A stretch of DNA of 60,239 nt. It comes from Marilutibacter aestuarii. GTDB taxonomy: Bacteria; Pseudomonadota; Gammaproteobacteria; Xanthomonadales; Xanthomonadaceae. The stretch is from assembly GCF_006546775.1 (NCBI RefSeq), contig NZ_VICE01000149.1, positions 1-60,239 of the forward strand, read 5' to 3'. The translations under genes were made by a program, and so were the position numbers. The notes under the pieces are model-generated. The model was not told the DNA's origin, ran no database searches, and saw only the letters and a list, made by a program, of their open reading frames with translations. Positions 18,701 to 26,878 of the stretch are shown here, one piece after another; within the stretch, counting starts at the first letter, position 1, and every line of letters starts with the position of its first letter.

Positions 18701-19013
18701 ATGGACGTGGATCCACTCGATATCGCGTACATCGCTTTGGGCGCGAAGCAGGCGTTGTCTTCGAGCCGCCCGTCCCATGGAGTAGGGGCCTTCGGCGGCG
18801 AGCTGGCCTACGTGCAGGCGTGCATCGAGCACAGGTCTGCTCGATGAGGCATGGAAGCGGTGTAGCCACACCTTCCCGGGTGTCTGGTGCTACGAGGTCG
18901 CCGAGCCCGTCGGCTTTCGGATGGGCAAGCACCTGCTCCATGGCGGGGACGCGAAGGACGCCCGGTCCATCCTGGACAGGATCGCAGCGGCCGTAGATCC
19001 GGTACCTGCGTAA
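18701..19013 (+). pseudogene. Small hypothetical gene, probably frameshifted
   Basis: An ATG two bases after the DUF932 stop opens MDVDPLDIAYIALGAKQALS and reads for 48 codons to a TGA at 18845. One frame away, coding-like sequence continues: LLDEAWKRCSHTFPGVWCYE, VAEPVGFRMGKHLLHGGDAK, DARSILDRIAAAVDPVPA, ending in TAA at 19013. Joined by a -1 shift at about 18835 the product would be about 103 residues, starting like many small element-borne proteins. It may be a decayed gene, a sequencing error or a programmed shift. The protein is not recognised. Confidence 0.5.
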
Positions 19014-19039
19014 CCGGCCTAACAATCAACCCGTACGTC

Positions 19040-19070
19040 AGGCCCGGCCTCCGCAAGGAGTGCCGGGCCT
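19040..19070 (+). promoter_or_regulatory. GNRA-capped hairpin upstream of the YqaJ gene
   Basis: AGGCCCGGC and CTCC pair with GGAG, a bulged T and GCCGGGCCT around a GCAA tetraloop, followed by TCTTC. The YqaJ start codon is 20 bp further on, with the Shine-Dalgarno sequence GGAGGA between. It resembles the hairpin before the DUF932 gene in sequence and placement: a weak terminator, attenuator or stabilising leader. Confidence 0.6.
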
Positions 19071-19090
19071 TCTTCATTGGAGGATTCGTA

Positions 19091-20065
19091 ATGAGCAGAT
19101 CACCGGCATTGCGCCTGGTCGATACGCGTTCGCTCCCGCGCCAACAGTGGCTGGAGGTTCGCAAGAAGGGAATCGGCAGCTCGGATGCTGCCGCCGCAGT
19201 TGGCCTGTGTCCGTACAAGAGCCAGTTGGAGCTGTGGATGGAGAAGACCGGGCGAACTGTCCGGCAGGAGGAGCCGGGTCAGGACTCGCCGATGTACTGG
19301 GGCACCTTGCTGGAGCCGTACGTGGCGACCGCCTATACAGAGCGCACCGGCCACAAGGTCCGTCGCCTCAACGCCGTCCTGCAACACCCCACCTACAGCT
19401 ACATGCTCGCCAACATCGACCGCGAGGTGGTGGGCAGCAAGGACGTCCAGATCCTGGAGTGCAAGACGGCAGGGGAGTTCGGATCTCGCCTGTGGCGCGA
19501 CGGGGTGCCCGAGTACGTCCAGCTCCAGGTCCAACACCAGTTGGCCGTGACGGGCAAGCAGGCCGCCGATGTGGCCGTGTTGCTGTGTGGCCAAAAGCTT
19601 GAGCTCCACCGGATCGAGCGTGATGAGGACTTGATCGGACGGTTGATCGTGCTGGAAGCACGGTTCTGGGAGCACGTGACGCAGGACGTGCCGCCGTCTG
19701 CAGACGGCAGCGAGTCAGCAGCTAGGGCGTTGCGCAACCTGTATCCCGGCACGGACACGACGATCGATCTCACCGAAGACCGCCAGCTATGCAGCGACTT
19801 CCAGTCCCTGGTCGCGTTGCGCGATGAGATCGCCGAGAAGGACAAGCAAGCGGAGTGCCTTCGTCAGCGTCTGCAGGAGGCGATGGGCGACGCGTCCCGC
19901 GCGCTCTTCCTCGGCGGGGAGATCACCTTCCGTCGCTCCAAGGACAGCACCAGCGTCGATGCCAAGCGGCTGGCGCAGGAGCACCCCGAGCTCGTGGCGC
20001 AGTACACGGTCGAACGCCCCGGCAGCCGCCGGTTCCGGGTCGTCTCCCACAAAGAAGGAGAGTGA
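19091..20065 (+). CDS. YqaJ/lambda-exonuclease family nuclease
   Basis: This 324-residue protein shows the YqaJ viral recombinase signature: RQQWLEVRKKGIGSSDAAAA, LCPYKSQLELWMEKTG, GTLLEPYVATAYTERTG, NIDREVV and ILECKTAG (the ExK of the PD-(D/E)xK site), then YVQLQVQHQLAVTG. These are 5'-3' exonucleases that make single-stranded tails for annealing by a partner. The C-terminal third is a coiled, charged region. It lies 2 bp upstream of the next gene. A GGAGGA motif 5 nt before the ATG supports the start. It belongs to the island's recombination module. Confidence 0.92.
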   Translation: MSRSPALRLVDTRSLPRQQWLEVRKKGIGSSDAAAAVGLCPYKSQLELWMEKTGRTVRQEEPGQDSPMYWGTLLEPYVATAYTERTGHKVRRLNAVLQHPTYSYMLANIDREVVGSKDVQILECKTAGEFGSRLWRDGVPEYVQLQVQHQLAVTGKQAADVAVLLCGQKLELHRIERDEDLIGRLIVLEARFWEHVTQDVPPSADGSESAARALRNLYPGTDTTIDLTEDRQLCSDFQSLVALRDEIAEKDKQAECLRQRLQEAMGDASRALFLGGEITFRRSKDSTSVDAKRLAQEHPELVAQYTVERPGSRRFRVVSHKEGE

Positions 20066-20067
20066 GC

Positions 20068-20961
20068 ATGTTGAAGGGCTTGGTGATTACCCCGCCCGTG
20101 GTGGGGCGGATCTCGATCGGGCGTGTGGTTGAACGCAACGGCAAGCGCCTGCCCGAGAAGGACGACCAGTTCACCCTGACCAGCCAAGTACAGAACCGGG
20201 CAGGGTGGGTGCTCCATCCGTTGGACGAAGCGTTGCGCAAGGATGCGGGGGGCAAGCTGCGATCGATCCCGGTACGGCTGCTGTTCAACGACCCGAATCT
20301 GAACCTGCGAGCGGACTACTCGTTGTTCGATCGGGCCACCGGACGGCCGATGTGTGTAGGCAATGGCGAGAGCTGCCGGCGCCTGGACAAGGGGGAGATC
20401 TCACAGCTGCCATGTCCGGGGCCCGACAGCTGCGCGTATGCAGGGGGCGACTGCAAGGCGTACGCCCGTCTGAACGTTGGCATCGGAGACGAGGACGAAT
20501 TGGGCAGCTTCGTGCTGCGCACCACGTCCTACAACACCATCCGCACCCTGGCCGCGAGGCTGGAGTACTTCAGCGCGGTGTCGGGTGGGCTGCTGGCGTG
20601 CATGCCGTTGGAACTCAAGCTGCGGGGCAAGTCCACCACGATGAGCTTTCGGTCGGCGATCTACTACGTGGACCTGGTGGTCCGGTCGGGGATGACCCTG
20701 GAAGAGGCCATCACCCACGCGCGTGAGGTGGAACGGGTACGCAAGGAAGCTGGCTTTGACCAACAGGCGCTCGACGAGGCTGCACGACGGGGCTTTGCGA
20801 ACGGCGCGTTCGAGGACCTGGACGAGGACGTCTCCAGCGTGGTGGAGGAGTTCTATCCCGCTGGTGACGACACCGCAGCGGCAGAGCCGGCCACCGCGAC
20901 GGCGATCACCTTGAACGACCGGCTGGCACAGAAGGTCGCCACCGCGAACAACAACCACTAG
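20068..20961 (+). CDS. Putative recombination directionality factor-like / metal-binding protein
   Basis: This 297-residue protein starts two bases after the YqaJ stop (GGAGAGTGAGCATG). It has a Cys cluster MCVGNGESCRR, LPCPGPDSCAYAGGDCKAYA that could bind zinc, followed by GSFVLRTTSYNTIRTLAARL and MPLELKLRGKSTTM. This layout, Cys-rich knuckle then 'F-x-LRTTSYN', resembles the Gp3-like recombination directionality factors of phages and proteins annotated as 'hydrolase or metal-binding' on integrative elements. It may regulate excision or assist single-strand recombination with the exonuclease. The assignment is by pattern only. Confidence 0.6.
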   Translation: MLKGLVITPPVVGRISIGRVVERNGKRLPEKDDQFTLTSQVQNRAGWVLHPLDEALRKDAGGKLRSIPVRLLFNDPNLNLRADYSLFDRATGRPMCVGNGESCRRLDKGEISQLPCPGPDSCAYAGGDCKAYARLNVGIGDEDELGSFVLRTTSYNTIRTLAARLEYFSAVSGGLLACMPLELKLRGKSTTMSFRSAIYYVDLVVRSGMTLEEAITHAREVERVRKEAGFDQQALDEAARRGFANGAFEDLDEDVSSVVEEFYPAGDDTAAAEPATATAITLNDRLAQKVATANNNH

Positions 20962-20975
20962 GAGGGCACAGCCCA

Positions 20976-21098
20976 ATGCTCATGAAAGCAATCGGCAGCG
21001 TGGTCGTGTACGGCTTCGCGTTGTACGGCCTGGGCGGGTTCCTGAAGAGGGTCCACGCCGTCAGTAAAGCGAAGCCGCAGGTGCACGTTGATGGGTGA
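20976..21098 (+). CDS. Small 40-residue membrane-like protein
   Basis: An ATG preceded by GGAGG (20961-20965) reads MLMKAIGSVVVYGFALYGLG, then GFLKRVHAVSKAKPQVHVDG and a stop. It has one hydrophobic helix (about residues 5-22) and a basic tail. It fits tightly between the RDF-like gene and radC, overlapping the latter by 8 bp, which supports translation. No homologue is recognised. It could be an element-encoded membrane peptide. Confidence 0.5.
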   Translation: MLMKAIGSVVVYGFALYGLGGFLKRVHAVSKAKPQVHVDG

Positions 21099-21609
21099 GG
21101 AGAAGATGGAGATCACAAGCGCAGTAGCTGCACCGCTCTACGTACGGAGCAAGTCCCGCTCCTACAAGGCGGCAAGCAGCGACGAGATCTTGGAGGCGGC
21201 GAGGGCCGTCGTTGGGCAGCGGATGAGGCGCGGTACGTGCTTTTCAGACCCTGGCACTGCCAAGAGCTTCTTCCGCGACAAGCTGGGAGGGCTCCATCGC
21301 GAGGCGTTCGCGGCCGCGTTCCTCGACACCCGCCACAGGCTGATCGAGTACGTGGAACTGTTTCATGGATCGATTGATGGCGCAGAGGTGCACCCGAGGG
21401 AGGTTGTGCGGCACGCGCTTCGGTGCAATGCAGCCGCAGTCCTCATCGCGCACAACCACCCGTCGGGCGCGGTCGATCCTTCTGCAGCGGACCGAGCCGT
21501 TACCACCCGGCTCGAGCAGGCTCTCGCGCTCGTGGATGTCCGATTGATAGATCACATCATCGTGGGCGGGCTGAAGACAGCGGCACTGGCCGAACGAGGG
21601 GGGCTGTAG
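21091..21609 (+). CDS. RadC-like JAB-domain DNA repair/element protein
   Basis: This protein of about 172 residues is the short, element-borne form of RadC (no helix-hairpin-helix region). It has the JAMM metalloprotease-like motif: LIAHNHPSGAVDPSAADRAV (HxHPSG...D), preceded by REAFAAAFLDTRHRLI and GSIDGAEVHPREVVRHALR. Its function on mobile elements is unproven; DNA processing or anti-restriction has been suggested. The ATG at 21091 overlaps the small gene; the ATG at 21106, after GAGGAG, is an alternative. It ends the left operon, followed by a strong hairpin. Confidence 0.88.
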   Translation: MGEEKMEITSAVAAPLYVRSKSRSYKAASSDEILEAARAVVGQRMRRGTCFSDPGTAKSFFRDKLGGLHREAFAAAFLDTRHRLIEYVELFHGSIDGAEVHPREVVRHALRCNAAAVLIAHNHPSGAVDPSAADRAVTTRLEQALALVDVRLIDHIIVGGLKTAALAERGGL

Positions 21610-21631
21610 GGGAGCAGGTAGGAGTACCGCC

Positions 21632-21680
21632 GGGCCGGGGGCGCATTGCGCCCCCGGCCCCCGTGCCCCGCCTCCTTTTT
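21632..21680 (+). terminator. Terminator after radC
   Basis: GGGCCGGGGGCGC pairs perfectly over 13 bp with GCGCCCCCGGCCC around an ATT loop. A run of six T follows 15 nt after the stem. The distance is longer than ideal, but the stem is very strong and lies between two operons. Confidence 0.7.
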
Positions 21681-21713
21681 TGCCTCTTAATCACAAAAGT
21701 AGGCTCTACCCTA

Positions 21714-21742
21714 TTGACGTCATGTCTACGGAGGCGTAGATT
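21714..21742 (+). promoter_or_regulatory. Promoter of the restriction cluster with an overlapping dyad operator
   Basis: TTGACG (21714-21719) is a five-of-six -35 box. Exactly 17 bp on is TAGATT (21737-21742), a -10 box. Between and into the -10 lies the inverted repeat TCTACG-GAGG-CGTAGA (21725-21740), placed where a bound repressor would block polymerase. The DUF4258 gene begins 28 bp after the -10. No controller-type HTH protein is recognised nearby, so the regulator is unknown. Confidence 0.6.
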
Positions 21743-21770
21743 GCCGACCGTCAAGGCAGGCGGGGCAACC

Positions 21771-22049
21771 ATGAACACGACACTTCACTTTTCACAACGG
21801 ATGTCCCAGCGAGGGGTCAGCCGTGAAATGGTGCGACTCGTCCGTGAGTACGGAGTTCTCGAAGGCGAGAAGGTGGTGCTGGGCCAACGTGCCGCTGGGC
21901 AAGTGATTGATGAGCTCATGGACAAGCTCAGGGTGCTCAAGAAGATCCAGGACAAGGGGGGCGTGATCGTTGTCGAGGACGGCGACTCGCTTATCACGAC
22001 CTACAACTATTCCCGACGCCGTAAGCGGACGGGTGCGAGGCGCTCATGA
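21771..22049 (+). CDS. Small DUF4258-like protein, first gene of the restriction cluster
   Basis: This 92-residue protein begins MNTTLHFSQRMSQRGVSREM, matching the 'H..-RM-x-x-R-G-hydrophobic-S' pattern of DUF4258, and ends with the basic tail YNYSRRRKRTGARRS. DUF4258 proteins share a RelE/BrnT-like small fold, so a toxin or a small nucleic-acid binding role is possible. It overlaps the next gene by 4 bp (ATGA) and lies directly behind a good promoter with an operator-like dyad. It may regulate or belong to the methylase-TRD fusion system. Confidence 0.6.
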   Translation: MNTTLHFSQRMSQRGVSREMVRLVREYGVLEGEKVVLGQRAAGQVIDELMDKLRVLKKIQDKGGVIVVEDGDSLITTYNYSRRRKRTGARRS

Positions 22050-23836
22050 GCTCGAAGATTTTGCGGCAGGTGACGGAGGCGCTCCGGGGATCACCCATGC
22101 CTCGCCAGGACATCGCCATCTTCGCGGTGCAGCTTCTGGTTTGGGCAAGGATTGGCAAGAAGGAGTGGGTGACTAACACCGTGCCTAGCTTGAGCGAGGC
22201 GGCTGACTCGGGGTTGCGACTTCTCGACGCCGGTGTGGCTGCCCTGGAGCGCGCAAACGGCACCCTAGGGGAAGCGTTTGCTGGCATACAGCGGCGAGCC
22301 GAGCTCGCTGGTCCCAGCCTCTTGGTCGCCGCGAACATCTGTATTCGTCTCGAGCGCGACGGGTTGTTGGAAGGACTCGATCTCCACGAGCTGATCGCCA
22401 GCTTGGGCGCGGAGGTCGGTGCCGAGTGGGCGCTGTACCACTCTTCCTTGGTTGACCTAATGGTTCGTTTGGTAGGGCCTACGGCTGGGACCACCACCTA
22501 TTGTCCTTGGGACCAGATCGCCCAAGCCTCGTCCAGCGTGCTCCGTGCCGGGGGTGGAGCAGCTGTAGAGAATCCATTGATCACTCCGTTTCCGGCGCTG
22601 GCAGCCATCTTCTCGGGGAAGGAAAGCCGAACTGCCTACAGCGACCCCATCGGGTCACCGTCGTTTATTGAGAGCGGAAGGCTCGAGCGTTTCGACCAGT
22701 CAGTCGCACTCCCCCCTCTCGGGGTCAAGGTGCGTGGTGACGTGGTTGACCGAGACCTGTTTGGCCGCTTCGACAACCCCAAAGCCACTTGGACTGTCTT
22801 GTGCATTCAACACCTGATGGCGCACTCGCGACGTCGGGTTGTCGTCGCTGTTCCGTACAGCCTGCTGGTCGGTGTTGGTGCCGACAAGAAGCTGCGGGAA
22901 CAACTGGTCCGAGCCGGCCAGGTCCGGACCGTGATCTCGCTATTTCCTGGGCTGGCGTCCGGCACCGCGATCCAGCTGGCGATCTTGGTGCTTGATCCGC
23001 GGGGCGGCACCAAGCAGGTGCGCTTCGTCAACGCAAGTGGGGAGTGCTTCAAGATCCAGCAGGGGCGCTCCAGGGTTGCGGTCGGCAACGTGGATAAGCT
23101 CCTGGAAGCGGTCCAGTCGAGAAGCGAATCCGACCTGGCACGCTCCGTGGAAATCGGAGAGATCGAGGCCAATGAGTTCTCGCTTCAGGTTGAACGTTAC
23201 GTTCTCGACGAGGGCAGGATGGAGTTGCAGCGCAGGCTTGCGCACCTAGAGACAGTCGCCCTTGGTGACCTGGTTTCCACCGTACGAACCCCTCCTGCAT
23301 CCAAGGCGGACTCGGATGGCGTTCCGGTGCTCGAGGTCGGCGCGTCTGACATTGCTCGTACCGGCTATACGCGCCCAGGACGAGAGGGAACGGTGCGGGA
23401 TGTCGACAGCCAGGACCCGGATCACTTCCTCAGGGAAGGCGACATCGTGCTTACGATCCGCGGCAACGTCGGCAGGGTGGGAATCATCCCACCGGACGTC
23501 GCCAGGCCGGGGCGCGGGGGCTGGACGGCAGGCTCCTCATTAACCGTCTTGAGAGCTCGCCCTGAGAATCGCGTTGATCCGGCGGCTCTCGCACTCTTGC
23601 TCCGGTCGCCGTTAGGACAAGAGCTGCTGTCGGGGATCTCGTCCGGCGTCACGATTCCGATGATTACGCTGCGTGACTTGCTTCGACTTGAGCTACCGGC
23701 GCCGGGCACGAATGCCTCGCATACAGCTCGAGCAATTCTCAATGAGGAAGAGACGCTCGGCAGGCAGATCGCCGAGATGGTCAAGAAGCAACAGAACGTG
23801 GCTGGGCCTGATTCGGCCTATGGCCTTTTGGACTAG
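22046..23836 (+). CDS. Degenerate N6-methylase domain fused to a type I specificity (TRD) domain
   Basis: In this 596-residue protein, residues 1-400 follow the HsdM layout: a helical N-terminus, then VVVAVPYSLLVGVGADKKLR and GQVRTVISLFPGLASGTAIQ, LAILVLD, which align with the post-catalytic half of HsdM. The SAM motif (DPxCGTGG) is absent, and the NPP(F/Y) motif reads ALPPLG at 221-226, so it should not methylate. Residues 403-590 form one HsdS-like target recognition domain (VALGDLVSTVR, FLREGDIVLTIRGNVGRVGI, SGVTIPMITLRDLLRLELP). It overlaps the DUF4258 gene by 4 bp and precedes an intact hsdM by 22 bp. I infer a DNA-recognition subunit working with that HsdM. Confidence 0.75.
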   Translation: MSSKILRQVTEALRGSPMPRQDIAIFAVQLLVWARIGKKEWVTNTVPSLSEAADSGLRLLDAGVAALERANGTLGEAFAGIQRRAELAGPSLLVAANICIRLERDGLLEGLDLHELIASLGAEVGAEWALYHSSLVDLMVRLVGPTAGTTTYCPWDQIAQASSSVLRAGGGAAVENPLITPFPALAAIFSGKESRTAYSDPIGSPSFIESGRLERFDQSVALPPLGVKVRGDVVDRDLFGRFDNPKATWTVLCIQHLMAHSRRRVVVAVPYSLLVGVGADKKLREQLVRAGQVRTVISLFPGLASGTAIQLAILVLDPRGGTKQVRFVNASGECFKIQQGRSRVAVGNVDKLLEAVQSRSESDLARSVEIGEIEANEFSLQVERYVLDEGRMELQRRLAHLETVALGDLVSTVRTPPASKADSDGVPVLEVGASDIARTGYTRPGREGTVRDVDSQDPDHFLREGDIVLTIRGNVGRVGIIPPDVARPGRGGWTAGSSLTVLRARPENRVDPAALALLLRSPLGQELLSGISSGVTIPMITLRDLLRLELPAPGTNASHTARAILNEEETLGRQIAEMVKKQQNVAGPDSAYGLLD

Positions 23837-23858
23837 TCCGGAGACAGACGAACAACTG

Positions 23859-25355
23859 ATGAATACGCCTGGTACAGACCTGAAGCGGCTGGAGAACCAC
23901 CTGTGGGAGTCGGCGAACATCCTGCGCGGTCCCGTCGATGCCGCCGACTTCAAGACCTACATTTTCCCGCTTCTATTCTTCAAGCGCATCTGCGACGTAT
24001 GGGACGAGGAGTACCAGGAGATAGTTGACGAGACGGGCGATGAGCAGCTGGCGTGGTTCCCGGAGTCGCATCGGTTCCAGATCCCCGAGGACTGTCACTG
24101 GAACGACGTGCGGTCAACGGCCATGAACGTGGGCAGCGCACTGCAGCGGGCGATGCGCGAGATCGAGAGGGCAAATCCGGACACGCTCTACGGGGTGTTT
24201 GGCGATGCCCAATGGTCCAACAAGGAACGTCTATCGGACGCGCTGATCAAGGACCTGATCGAGCATTTCTCAAAGATCCCGCTTGGCAACGCGAACGTCA
24301 ACTCTGACGTACTGGGTGATGCGTACGAGTACCTGATCAAGAAGTTCGCAGATGCCACAAACAAGAAGGCGGGCGAGTTCTACACGCCCAGAAGCGTGGT
24401 GCGCTTGATGGTCGAGATGCTCGACCCTCACGAGGGGGAAACCATCTATGACCCTGCTTGCGGAACAGGCGGTATGCTCCTGGCCGCGGTTGAGCACGTG
24501 CGAGAGCGGCGCGGGAACGTCAGACTGCTATGGGGGAAGCTATTCGGACAGGAAAAGAACCTCACTACGTCCTCGATCGCTCGTATGAACCTGCTCCTTC
24601 ACGGGGTTGAGGACTTTCAGATCGTCCGAGGCGACACGCTCCGCAATCCGGCGTTCTTTGATGGAGACGCACTCGCCACCTTTGACTGCGTGATCGCGAA
24701 CCCGCCGTTCTCCCTGAAGAAATGGGGGGAGGAGCTTTGGACGAACGATCCTTTTGGACGCAACTTCGCCGGGCTACCGCCTAGCTCCAGCGGCGACTTC
24801 GCCTGGGTGCAGCACATGGTCCAGTCAATGGCGGAAGTCTCGGGCCGAATGGCTGTCGTGCTTCCCCAGGGTGCGCTGTTCCGGGCGGGCGCCGAAGGGC
24901 GTATCCGCCAAAGGCTCCTAGAGATGGACCTCGTCGAAGCCGTGATCGGGCTCGCTCCCAATCTTTTCTACGGGGCAGGCCTTGCCGCCTGCATCTTGGT
25001 GCTTCGAAAGCGCAAGTCCGCCAAGCACAAAAAGAAGGTGCTGATCGCCGATGCATCACGCCTGTTCCGCAGGGGGCGCGCGCAAAACTATCTGCAGCCC
25101 GAGCATGCCGCCGAGATCCTCGGCTGGTATCGCGGCTTTGTCGATGTGCAGGACGCGGCCCGCGTGGTCAGCCTCGACGAGATCAAAGCCGAGGACTGGA
25201 CGCTGAACATCTCGCGCTATGTTCTTCCGCCATTGCAGGAAGACATCCCACCGCTGCCCGATGCTATCGCGGCATTCAAGGACGCGCTCACACGCTGCCG
25301 TGAAGCCGAAGAGCGGCTCGCGCAGGTCATGACTGAAGGGGGATGGCTGAAATGA
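23859..25355 (+). CDS. hsdM: Type I restriction-modification methylase subunit (first HsdM)
   Basis: This 498-residue HsdM has an N-terminal HsdM_N helical domain (LKRLENHLWESANILRGPVD, YIFPLLFFKRICDVWDEEY), then the methylase fold with SAM motif DPACGTGG (198-205) and catalytic NPPF (281-284), so it is probably active as an N6-adenine methylase. The start ATG at 23859 lies 22 bp after the methylase-TRD fusion gene. Its stop overlaps the next hsdM by 4 bp (ATGA). Alignment by eye to the second HsdM shows a shared layout but clearly divergent sequence, so it is a different system rather than a recent duplicate. Confidence 0.9.
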   Translation: MNTPGTDLKRLENHLWESANILRGPVDAADFKTYIFPLLFFKRICDVWDEEYQEIVDETGDEQLAWFPESHRFQIPEDCHWNDVRSTAMNVGSALQRAMREIERANPDTLYGVFGDAQWSNKERLSDALIKDLIEHFSKIPLGNANVNSDVLGDAYEYLIKKFADATNKKAGEFYTPRSVVRLMVEMLDPHEGETIYDPACGTGGMLLAAVEHVRERRGNVRLLWGKLFGQEKNLTTSSIARMNLLLHGVEDFQIVRGDTLRNPAFFDGDALATFDCVIANPPFSLKKWGEELWTNDPFGRNFAGLPPSSSGDFAWVQHMVQSMAEVSGRMAVVLPQGALFRAGAEGRIRQRLLEMDLVEAVIGLAPNLFYGAGLAACILVLRKRKSAKHKKKVLIADASRLFRRGRAQNYLQPEHAAEILGWYRGFVDVQDAARVVSLDEIKAEDWTLNISRYVLPPLQEDIPPLPDAIAAFKDALTRCREAEERLAQVMTEGGWLK

Positions 25356-26878
25356 GTCACCCAAGCAAACGCATCAGCCAGCAAGAACTCGAAAGCTACC
25401 TGTGGGGTGCCGCCGTGCTGCTGCGCGGCCTCATCGACGCGGGTGACTACAAGCAGTTCATCTTCCCGCTGCTGTTCTACAAGCGCGTATCGGACGTGTG
25501 GGAAGAGGAATACCAGGCTGCCCTGGCCAACTCGAAGGGCGACCTCTCCTATGCCCAGTTTGCCGAGAACCACCGCTTCCAGATTCCCGAGGGCGCGCAC
25601 TGGAACGATGTTCGCCAGGCACCCAAAAACGTCGGTGCAGCCATCCAGAAAGCCATGCGCGCTATCGAGACCGCCAACCCGGATCTGCTCGATGGCATCT
25701 TCGGCGATGCCCCCTGGACCAACCGCGAGCGCCTGCCCGACGAAACGCTGAAAAACCTGATCGAGCACTTCTCGACGCAGACACTCTCGGTGGCGAATGT
25801 GCCCGAGGACGAGTTGGGCAACGCCTACGAATACCTGATCAAGAAGTTCGCGGACGACTCCGGCCACACGGCTGCCGAGTTCTATACCAACCGCACCGTC
25901 GTCCACTTGATGACGCAGCTTCTAGCGCCGCAGACCGGCGAGTCGATCTACGACCCCACCTGCGGTACTGGTGGCATGCTGATCTCGGCCTTAGATGAAG
26001 TAAAGCGCGCAGGCGGCGAATACCGCACGCTCAAGCTCTACGGGCAGGAGCGCAACCTCATTACCTCATCCATCGCTCGCATGAACTTGTTCCTGCACGG
26101 CGTGGAGGACTTCGAGATCATCCGGGGTGACACCCTGGCCGAACCCAAGCACATCGAAGGCGACCGCCTGCGCCAGTTCGACGTGATCCTGGCCAACCCG
26201 CCGTACTCCATCAAGCAGTGGAGCCGCGAGGCCTGGAGCAGTGACAAGTGGGGCCGCAACTCCCTTGGCACGCCGCCGCAAGGCCGCGCCGACTACGCCT
26301 TCCAGCAGCACATCCTGACCAGCCTCACCGCCAAGGGGCGTAGTGCCGTGCTCTGGCCCCACGGTGTGCTGTTCCGTAACGAAGAACAGGCCATGCGCGC
26401 CAAGATGGTCGAGCAGGACTGGGTCGAGGCTGTCATCGGTTTGGGTCCCAACCTTTTCTATAACTCCCCGATGGAGTCGTGCATCGTCATCTGCAACCGC
26501 AAGAAGGCCGCCGCTCGCAAGGGCAAGGTGATCTTCATCGACGCGGTGAATGAGGTCACCCGGGAACGGGCGCAGAGCTTTCTGAAGCCCGAGCACCAGC
26601 AGCGCATCCTGAGCGCTTACAAGACCTTTGTCGATGTGCCCGGTTTCGCCAAGGTCGCCACCTTGGCCGAAATCGGCATCAATGCGGGCAACCTCTCGAT
26701 CCCGCTGTACGTGAAGCGCATTGCCGCCGCCATCGCCACCGACAGCAATGGTGACGCGGTATCGCTGCGCTCAGCCTGGGACCAATGGCAAACCGACGGC
26801 CGCGCCTTCTGGCAACAGATGGACGCGCTGGTGGAAACGCTGGATGGACTGATTACGGAGGACATCGAGCGTGTCTGA
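25352..26878 (+). CDS. hsdM: Type I restriction-modification methylase subunit (second HsdM)
   Basis: This 508-residue protein has the complete HsdM architecture: ELESYLWGAAVLLRGLIDAG, FIFPLLFYKRVSDVWEEEYQ, SAM motif DPTCGTGG (201-208), catalytic NPPY (282-285) and a long helical C-terminus that would dock HsdS. An in-frame ATG at 25343 gives three more residues, but the ATG at 25352 makes the common ATGA overlap with the previous gene. With HsdS it forms the M2S methylase, and with HsdR the restriction complex. It overlaps hsdS by 8 bp. Confidence 0.94.
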   Translation: MSHPSKRISQQELESYLWGAAVLLRGLIDAGDYKQFIFPLLFYKRVSDVWEEEYQAALANSKGDLSYAQFAENHRFQIPEGAHWNDVRQAPKNVGAAIQKAMRAIETANPDLLDGIFGDAPWTNRERLPDETLKNLIEHFSTQTLSVANVPEDELGNAYEYLIKKFADDSGHTAAEFYTNRTVVHLMTQLLAPQTGESIYDPTCGTGGMLISALDEVKRAGGEYRTLKLYGQERNLITSSIARMNLFLHGVEDFEIIRGDTLAEPKHIEGDRLRQFDVILANPPYSIKQWSREAWSSDKWGRNSLGTPPQGRADYAFQQHILTSLTAKGRSAVLWPHGVLFRNEEQAMRAKMVEQDWVEAVIGLGPNLFYNSPMESCIVICNRKKAAARKGKVIFIDAVNEVTRERAQSFLKPEHQQRILSAYKTFVDVPGFAKVATLAEIGINAGNLSIPLYVKRIAAAIATDSNGDAVSLRSAWDQWQTDGRAFWQQMDALVETLDGLITEDIERV

